Program-made: the position numbers and the translations under genes | Notes under the pieces: model-generated | The model's input: the letters and a program-made list of their open reading frames with translations, nothing else | Told to the model about the DNA's origin: nothing | The model's database searches: none | Source: Saccoglossus kowalevskii | Lineage: Eukaryota; Hemichordata; Enteropneusta; Harrimaniidae | Direction: 5' to 3' | Length of the DNA: 16,068 nt | Assembly: GCF_000003605.2 (NCBI RefSeq) | Contig: NW_003111947.1 | Location: 1 to 16,068 of the forward strand | Shown here: piece after piece, positions 9,603-16,068 of the stretch | Position numbering within the stretch: the first letter of the stretch is position 1 | Layout: the number at the start of each line of letters is the position of its first letter

Positions 9603-10326
9603 TTGCACCAAGTTGCACAGTGGCATCACCCAGTTGCACAGTGACATCACCCAGTTGCACAGTGACATCACCAAGTTGCACAGTTACATCACCCAGTTGC
9701 ACAGTGACATCACCCAGCTGCACAGTGACATCACCCAGTTGCACAGTTACATCACCAAGTTGCACAGTGGCATCACTAAGTTGCACAGTGACATCACCAA
9801 GTTGCACAATGACATCACCAAGTTGCACAGTGACATCACTAAATTGCACAGTAACATCATCCAGTTGCACAGTGACATCACCAAGTTGCATAGTGACATC
9901 ACCCAGTTGCACAGTGACATCACTAAGTTGCACAGTGGCATCACTAAGTTGCACAGTGGCATCACTAAGTTGCACAGTGACATCACCAAGTTGCACAGTG
10001 ACATCACCACGTTGCACAGTGACATCACTAAGTTGCACAGTCACATCACCCAGTTGCACAGTTACATCACCCAGTTGCACAGTGACATCACCAAGCTGCA
10101 AAGTGGCATCACCCAGTTGCACAGTGACATCACCAAGTTGCACAGTGGCATCACCCAGTTGCACAGTGGCATCACCCAGTTGCACAGTGACATCATCCAG
10201 TTGCACAGTGGAATCACAAAATTGCACAGTGACATCACTAAGTTGCACAGTAACATCACCAAGCTGCACAGTGACATCACCCTGTTGCACAGTGACATCA
10301 CTGATTTGCACAGTGGCATCACTAAG
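9603..10326 (+). repeat. J10-started block with tail III (724 bp)
   Basis: J10 plus 34 monomers ending in S19. This is the only block that begins as a plain J10 block and ends directly in tail III without the CACCTAG linker. Private changes: CACAATGAC near 9804, CACCACG creating a CpG at 10010, GGAATCACAAAA near 10210 in place of GGCATCACACAA, and CACTGAT in place of CACTAAT (near 10301). Confidence 0.8.
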
Positions 10327-11248
10327 TTGCAGTGACATCACCAAGTTGCACAGTGACATCACCCAGTTGCACAGTGACATCACCAAGTTGCACAGTTACA
10401 TCACCCAGTTGCACAGTGACATCACCCAGCTGCACAGTGACATCACCCAGCTGCACAGTGACATCACCCAGTTGCACAGTGACATCACCCAGCTGCACAG
10501 TGACATCACCCAGTTGCACAGTGACATCACTAAGTTGCACAGTGGCATCATTAAGTTGCACAGTGACATCACCAAGTTGCACAGTGACATCATCAAGTTG
10601 CACAGTGACATCACCAAGTTGCACAGTGACATCACTAAATTGCACAGTAACATCATCCAGTTGCACAGTGACATCACCAAGTTGCATAGTGACATCACCC
10701 AGTTGCACAGTGACATCACTAAATTGCACAGTAACATCATCCAGTTGCACAGTGACATCACCAAGTTGCATAGTGACATCACCCAGTTGCACAGTGACAT
10801 CACTAAGTTGCACAGTGACATCACCAAGTTGCACAGTGACATCACCAAGTTGCACAGTGACATCACTAAGTTGCACAGTCACATCACCCAGTTGCACAGT
10901 GACATCACCCAGTTGCACAGTGGCATCACTAAGTTGCACAGTGACATCACCAAGTTGCACAGTGACATCACCAAGTTGCACAGTGACATCACCAAGTTGC
11001 ACAGTGACATCACTAAGTTGCACAGTCACATCACCCAGTTGCACAGTTACATCACCCAGTTGCACAGTGACATCACCAAGCTGCAAAGTGGCATCACCCA
11101 GTTGCACAGTGACATCACCAAGTTGCACAGTGGCATCACCCAGTTGCACAGTGACATCACCCAGCTGCACAGTGACATCCCACAGTTGCACAGTGACATC
11201 ACTAAGTTGCACAGTGACATCACCCAGTTGCACAGTTACATTACCCAG
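10327..11248 (+). repeat. S19-started block with tail I (922 bp)
   Basis: S19 plus 43 monomers ending in tail I (CATCCCACAG near 11177). The start is enriched in CTG-headed GAC monomers (10428, 10449 and 10491). CATCATTAAG and CATCATCAAG variants follow. The 84-bp segment is doubled at 10619-10786, and a partial core repeat (CAC, GAC, GGC, four GAC, GAC-CTAAG, CAC) lies near 10871-11040. Confidence 0.8.
10619..10786 (+). repeat. Tandem duplication of the 84-bp segment, third site
   Basis: GAC-CTAAA, AAC-ATCCAG, GAC-CCAAG and TTGCATAG-GAC occur twice in direct order, as at 1026 and 2870. Confidence 0.85.
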
Positions 11249-11888
11249 TTGCACCAAGTTGCACAGTGGCATCACCCAGCTGCACAGTGACATCACCCAG
11301 TTGCACAGTGACATCACCAAGTTGCACAGTTACATCACCCAGTTGCACAGTGACATCACCCAGCTGCACAGTGACATCACCCAGTTGCACAGTGACATCA
11401 CTAAGTTGCACAGTGGCATCACTAAGTTGCACAGTGACATCACCAAGTTGCACAGTGACATCACCATGTTGCACAGTGACATCACCAAGTTGCACAGTGA
11501 CATCACTAAATTGCACAGTAACATCATCCAGTTGCACAGTGACATCACCAAGTTGCATAGTGACATCACCCAGTTGCACAGTGACATCACTAAGTTGCAT
11601 AGTGACATCACCAAGTTGCACAGTGACATCACCAAGTTGCACAGTGACATCACTAAGTTGCACAGTCACATCACCCAGTTGCACAGTTACATCACCCAGT
11701 TGCACAGTGACATCACCAAGCTGCAAAGTGGCATCACCCAGTTGCACAGTGACATCACCAAGTTGCACAGTGGCATCACCCAGTTGCACAGTGACATCAC
11801 CCAGCTGCACAGTGACATCCCACAGTTGCACAGTGACATCACTAAGTTGCACAGTGACATCACCCAGTTGCACAGTTACATTACCCAG
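11249..11888 (+). repeat. Canonical tail I block, 30 monomers (640 bp)
   Basis: J10 plus 30 monomers with no insert, doubling or off-length unit, so I use it as the reference tail I block. Tail I marker CATCCCACAG is in the monomer 11805-11825. Private changes are CACCATG near 11464, the only ATG I noticed on the + strand, and an extra TTGCATAG near 11595. Confidence 0.87.
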
Positions 11889-12570
11889 TTGCACCAAGTT
11901 GCACAGTGGCATCACCCAGCTGCACAGTGACATCACCCAGTTGCACAGTGACATCACCAAGTTGCACAGTTACATCACCCAGTTGCACAGTGACATCATC
12001 CAGCTGCACAGTGACATCACCCAGTTGCACAGTGACATCACTAAGTTGCACAGTGGCATCACTAAGTTGCACAGTGACATCACCAAGTTGCACAGTGACA
12101 TCACCAAGTTGCACAGTGACATCACCAAGTTGCACAGTGACATCACTAAATTGCACAGTAACATCATCCAGTTGCACAGTGACATCACCAAGTTGCATAG
12201 TGACATCACCCAGTTGCACAGTGACATCACTAAGTTGCACAGTGGCATCACTAAGTTGCACAGTGACATCACCAAGTTGCACAGTGACATCACCAAGTTG
12301 CACAGTGACATCACTAAGTTGCACAGTCACATCACCCAGTTGCACAGTTACATCACCCAGTTGCACAGTGACATCACCAAGCTGCAAAGTGGCATCACCC
12401 AGTTGCACAGTGACATCACCAAGTTGCACAGTGGCATCACCCAGTTGCACAGTGGCATCACCCAGTTGCACAGTGACATCATCCAGTTGCACAGTGACAT
12501 CACCCAGTTGCACAGTGGCATCACTAACTTGCACAGTTACATAACCCAGTTGCACAGTGACATCACCCAG
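11889..12570 (+). repeat. Tail II block, 32 monomers (682 bp), super-repeat 2
   Basis: Same length as 6408-7089 and the same tail II (CACTAAC near 12526, ATAACCCAG near 12541). It differs by GACATCATCCAG at the fifth monomer, a GGC near 12240, and the normal CAC-TAC pair where the 6408 copy has CATAACC variants. Confidence 0.84.
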
Positions 12571-12643
12571 TTGCACCCAGTTGCACAGTGACATCACCAA
12601 GTTGCACAGTGACATCACCCAGTTGCACAGTTACATTACCCAG
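12571..12643 (+). repeat. Shortened junction cassette with variant J10 (73 bp)
   Basis: The 10-bp unit reads TTGCACCCAG rather than TTGCACCAAG and only three monomers follow; the GGC and CTG-headed monomers of the 115-bp cassette are absent. The simplest reading is a 42-bp (two-monomer) deletion whose join lies at the variant 10-bp unit. Confidence 0.78.
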
Positions 12644-12695
12644 TTGCACCAAGTTGCACAGTGGCATCACCCAGCTGCACAGTGACATCACCTAG
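12644..12695 (+). repeat. 52-bp J10 linker with CACCTAG (copy 3)
   Basis: Same order and length as at 137 and 7205, abutting S19 at 12696. Confidence 0.85.
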
Positions 12696-13365
12696 TTGCA
12701 GTGACATCACCAAGTTGCACAGTTACATCACCCAGTTGCACAGTGACATCACCCAGCTGCACAGTGACATCACCCAGTTGCACAGTGACATCACTAAGTT
12801 GCACAGTGACATCACTAAGTTGCACAGTGGCATCACTAAGTTGCACAGTGACATCACCAAGTTGCACAGTGACATCACCAAGTTGCACAGTGACATCACT
12901 AAATTGCACAGTAACATCATCCAGTTGCACAGTGACATCACCAAGTTGCATAGTGACATCACCCAGTTGCACAGTGACATCACTAAGTTGCACAGTGGCA
13001 TCACTAAGTTGCACAGTGACATCACCAAGTTGCACAGTGACATCACCAAGTTGCACAGTGACATCACTAAGTTGCACAGTCACATCACCCAGTTGCACAG
13101 TTACATCACCCAGTTGCACAGTGACATCACCAAGCTGCAAAGTGGCATCACCCAGCTGCACAGTGACATCACCAAGTTGCACAGTGGCATCACCCAGTTG
13201 CACAGTGGCATCACCCAGTTGCACAGTGACATCATCCAGTTGCACAGTGGCATCACACAATTGCACAGTGACATCACTAAGTTGCACAGTAACATCACCA
13301 AGCTGCACAGTGACATCACCCTGTTGCACAGTGACATCACTAATTTGCACAGTGGCATCACTAAG
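12696..13365 (+). repeat. Tail III block, 31 monomers (670 bp), super-repeat 2
   Basis: S19, full core with one extra GAC-CTAAG monomer near 12810, and an intact tail III (CACACAA, CACCCTG, CACTAAT), ending at S19 13366. One monomer near 13156 has a CTG head where TTG is usual. Confidence 0.85.
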
Positions 13366-13720
13366 TTGCAGTGACATCACCAAGTTGCACAGTGACATCA
13401 CTAAATTGCACAGTGACATCACTAAGTTGCACAGTGACATCACCAAGTTGCACAGTGACATCACCAAGTTGCACAGTGACATCACTAAGTTGCACAGTCA
13501 CATCACCCAGTTGCACAGTTACATCACCCAGTTGCACAGTGACATCACCAAGCTGCAAAGTGACATCACCCAGTTGCACAGTGACATCACCAAGTTGCAC
13601 AGTGGCATCACCCAGTTGCACAGTGACATCACCCAGCTGCACAGTGACATCGCACAGTTGCACAGTGACATCACTAAGTTGCACAGTGACATCACCCAGT
13701 TGCACAGTTACATTACCCAG
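13366..13720 (+). repeat. Short tail I block, 16 monomers (355 bp)
   Basis: S19 followed only by the right half of the core and tail I. The CTGCAAAG monomer is GAC rather than GGC type (CTGCAAAGTGACATC near 13552), and the tail I marker is CATCGCACAG, which makes a CpG at 13651. The start, GAC-CTAAA then GAC-CTAAG, matches the starts at 15282 and 15910. Confidence 0.82.
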
Positions 13721-14465
13721 TTGCACCAAGTTGCACAGTGGCATCACCCAGCTGCACAGTGACATCACCCAGTTGCACAGTGACATCACCAAGTTGCACA
13801 GTTACATCACCCAGTTGCACAGTGACATCACCCAGCTGCACAGTGACATCACCCAGTTGCACAGTGACATCACTAAGTTGCACAGTGGCATCACTAAGTT
13901 GCACAGTGACATCACCAAGTTGCACAGTGACATCACCAAGTTGCACAGTGACATCACCAAGTTGCACAGTGACATCACTAAATTGCACAGTAACATCATC
14001 CAGTTGCACAGTGACATCACCAAGTTGCATAGTGACATCACCCAGTTGCACAGTGACATCACTAAGTTGCACAGTGGCATCATCCAGTTGCACAGTGACA
14101 TCACCAAGTTGCATAGTGACATCACCCAGTTGCACAGTGACATCACTAAGTTGCACAGTGACATCACCAAGTTGCACAGTGACATCACCAAGTTGCACAG
14201 TGACATCACTAAGTTGCACAGTCACATCACCCAGCTGCACAGTTACATCACCCAGTTGCACAGTGACATCACCAAGCTGCAAAGTGGCATCACCCAGTTG
14301 CACAGTGACATCACCAAGTTGCACAGTGGCATCACCCAGTTGCACAGTGGCATCACCCAGTTGCATAGTGACATCATCCAGTTGCACAGTGACATCACCC
14401 AGTTGCACAGTGGCATCACTAACTTGCACAGTTACATAACCCAGTTGCACAGTGACATCACCCAG
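13721..14465 (+). repeat. Tail II block, 35 monomers (745 bp), super-repeat 3
   Basis: J10, core with an extra four-monomer step in which GGC-ATCCAG takes the place of AAC-ATCCAG (near 14067), a CTG-headed TAC monomer (14235), and tail II with CACTAAC near 14422. The extra monomers are a diverged version of the 84-bp doubling seen elsewhere. Confidence 0.82.
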
Positions 14466-14580
14466 TTGCACCAAGTTGCACAGTGGCATCACCCAGCTGC
14501 ACAGTGACATCACCCAGTTGCACAGTGACATCACCAAGTTGCAGTGTGACATCACCCAGTTGCACAGTTACATTACCCAG
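14466..14580 (+). repeat. 115-bp junction cassette (copy 3)
   Basis: Same order as 22-136 and 7090-7204, with one changed monomer reading TTGCAGTGTGACATC (14539) in place of TTGCACAGTGACATC, at constant length. Confidence 0.85.
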
Positions 14581-14632
14581 TTGCACCAAGTTGCACAGTG
14601 GCATCACCCAGCTGCACAGTGACATCACCTAG
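14581..14632 (+). repeat. 52-bp J10 linker with CACCTAG (copy 4)
   Basis: Same order and length as at 137, 7205 and 12644, abutting S19 at 14633. Confidence 0.85.
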
Positions 14633-15281
14633 TTGCAGTGACATCACCAAGTTGCACAGTTACATCACCCAGTTGCACAGTGACATCACCCAGCTGCACA
14701 GTGACATCACCCAGTTGCACAGTGACATCACTAAGTTGCACAGTGGCATCACTAAGTTGCACAGTGACATCACCAAGTTGCACAGTGACATCACCAAGTT
14801 GCACAGTGACATCACTAAATTGCACAGTAACATCATCCAGTTGCACAGTGACATCACCAAGTTGCATAGTGACATCACCCAGTTGCACAGTGACATCACT
14901 AAGTTGCACAGTGGCATCACTAAGTTGCACAGTGACATCACCAAGTTGCACAGTGACATCACCAAGTTGCACAGTGACATCACTAAGTTGCACAGTCACA
15001 TCACCCAGTTGCACAGTTACATCACCCAGTTGCACAGTGACATCACCGAGCTGCAAAGTGGCATCACCCAGTTGCACAGTGACATCACCAAGTTGCACAG
15101 TGGCATCACCCAGTTGCACAGTGGCATCACCCAGTTGCACAGTGACATCATCCAGTTGCACAGTGGCATCACACAATTGCACAGTGACATCACTAAGTTG
15201 CACAGTAACATCACCAAGCTGCACAGTGACATCACCCTGTTGCACAGTGACATCACTAATTTGCACAGTGGCATCACTAAG
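14633..15281 (+). repeat. Reference tail III block, 30 monomers (649 bp), super-repeat 3
   Basis: S19 plus 30 regular monomers with full core and intact tail III. I use it as the reference tail III block. The only notable private change is CACCGAG at 15045, giving a CpG at 15047. Confidence 0.87.
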
Positions 15282-15909
15282 TTGCAGTGACATCACCAAG
15301 TTGCACAGTGACATCACTAAATTGCACAGTGACATCACTAAGTTGCACAGTGACATCACCAAGTTGCACAGTGACATCACCAAGTTGCACAGTGACATCA
15401 TCCAGTTGCACAGTCACATCACCAAGTTGCATAGTGACATCACCCAGTTGCACAGTGACATCACTAAGTTGCACAGTGGCATCATCCAGTTGCACAGTGA
15501 CATCACCAAGTTGCATAGTGACATCACCCAGTTGCACAGTGACATCACTAAGTTGCACAGTGACATCACCAAGTTGCACAGTGACATCACCAAGTTGCAC
15601 AGTGACATCACTAAGTTGCACAGTCTCATCACCCAGCTGCACAGTTACATCACCCAGTTGCACAGTGACATCACCAAGCTGCAAAGTGGCATCACCCAGT
15701 TGCACAGTGACATCACCAAGTTGCACAGTGGCATCACCCAGTTGCACAGTGGCATCACCCAGTTGCACAGTGACATCATCCAGTTGCACAGTGGCATCAC
15801 ACAATTGCACAGTGACATCACTAAGTTGCACAGTAACATCACCAAGCTGCACAGTGACATCACCCTGTTGCACAGTGACATCACTAATTTGCACAGTGGC
15901 ATCACTAAG
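15282..15909 (+). repeat. Tail III block, 29 monomers (628 bp)
   Basis: S19, GAC-CTAAA, GAC-CTAAG, then a GAC-ATCCAG and a GGC-ATCCAG monomer each heading a four-monomer step (15387 and 15471), CAGTCTCATC near 15622 in place of CAGTCACATC, a CTG-headed TAC monomer, and an intact tail III. The GGC-ATCCAG step and the CTG-headed TAC monomer are shared with 13721-14465. Confidence 0.83.
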
Positions 15910-16068
15910 TTGCAGTGACATCACCAAATTGCACAGTGACATCACTAAATTGCACAGTGACATCACTAAGTTGCACAGTGACATCACCAAGTTGCACAGT
16001 GACATCACCAAGTTGCACAGTGACATCACTAAGTTGCACAGTCACATCACCCAGTTGCACAGTTACAT
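15910..16068 (+). repeat. Start of a further block, cut by the window edge
   Basis: An S19 ending CACCAAA, then GAC-CTAAA, GAC-CTAAG, two GAC-CCAAG, GAC-CTAAG, CAC and 14 nt of a TAC monomer. The order matches the start of the block at 13366, but the tail type lies outside the window. Confidence 0.82.

Larger units (their letters stand above)
1..16068 (+). repeat. 21-bp tandem satellite array, whole window
   Basis: Every base belongs to head-to-tail copies of a 21-bp unit, TTGCACAGTG joined to ACATCACCCAG, with no inverted copies and no non-repeat insert. Variation is confined largely to unit positions 1 (T/C), 6 (C/T/A), 10 (G/T/C/A), 11 (A/G), 17-19 (CCC, CCA, CTA, TCC) and 21 (G/A), whereas TGCA near the head and CATCA in the middle rarely change. 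Adding 742 full monomers, four off-length monomers, sixteen 10-bp units, twelve 19-bp units and a 14-nt terminal partial gives exactly the window length, so no other sequence is hidden in it. GC is near 50 percent but I found only four CpG dinucleotides (near 272, 10010, 13651 and 15047). Known biology: such arrays are typical of eukaryotic satellite, subtelomeric or pericentromeric DNA. The organism and chromosomal position are not determinable here. Confidence 0.97.

Noticed and set aside
10332-11930. Pairs of overlapping + and - frames suggesting antisense genes
   Set aside because: Four of six frames are open everywhere in the array, so the overlap carries no information about coding.
1-16068. 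CRISPR array
   Set aside because: Repeats are 21 bp and directly adjacent with no spacers. The variable bases are recurrent monomer variants, not unique spacer sequence.
1-16068. Telomeric repeat or CENP-B box satellite
   Set aside because: No TTAGGG-type short repeat was seen, and no sequence like the CpG-bearing CENP-B box. The monomer length and sequence also differ from alpha satellite.
1-16068. Stable hairpins from GTGACATCAC dyads
   Set aside because: The dyad arms are only four bases with a two-base centre, too short for a stable stem-loop. It may matter only as a protein-binding dyad.

Overview
The whole window is one uninterrupted tandem array built from a 21-bp unit: TTGCACAGTG followed by ACATCACCCAG, read on the + strand. 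There is no unique sequence at either edge, so the array extends past both ends. I find no protein-coding gene, RNA gene, transposon, CRISPR array, promoter or origin that I can support. The array parses completely: 742 full 21-mers, four off-length monomers (20 bp at 964 and 8262, 22 bp at 3741 and 7780), sixteen 10-bp truncated units, twelve 19-bp truncated units and a 14-nt partial monomer at the right edge. These add up exactly to 16068. The monomer type, the length of the array, the higher-order structure and near-absence of CpG (I found four) point to satellite or macrosatellite DNA of a eukaryotic chromosome, plausibly a CpG-methylating animal. The species cannot be told from the sequence.

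Terms used below. Monomers are named by the bases at unit positions 10-12 (GAC is the standard; GGC, TAC, CAC and AAC are variants). 'J10' is the truncated unit TTGCACCAAG. 'S19' is TTGCAGTGACATCACCAAG, a monomer lacking one CA. Both shift the reading frame by the same step and mark block edges. A block has a common core of ordered variant monomers (TAC, GAC, a CTG-headed GAC, CTAAG-ended GAC and GGC, several GAC, a CTAAA-ended GAC, AAC with ATCCAG, TTGCATAG, ... CAC, TAC, GAC, CTGCAAAG-GGC). It then ends in one of three tails. Tail I carries CATCCCACAG and TACATTACCCAG and leads to J10. Tail II carries CATCACTAAC and TACATAACCCAG and leads to J10. Tail III carries CATCACACAA, CACCCTG and CACTAAT and leads to S19.

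Layout: 1-188 compound junction; 189-2283 tail III blocks; 2284-6407 tail I blocks with GGC-rich inserts; 6408-7906 first complete super-repeat (tail II block, short cassette, tail III block); 7907-9602 a duplicated module; 9603-11888 one tail III and two tail I blocks; 11889-13365 second super-repeat; 13366-13720 short tail I block; 13721-15281 third super-repeat; 15282-16068 a tail III block and the start of the next block. The main interest lies in this three-level hierarchy (21 bp, about 0.6-0.7 kb, about 1.5 kb), in very recent internal duplications, and in the fact that 21 is divisible by 3, which leaves four of six reading frames open and makes long spurious ORFs.
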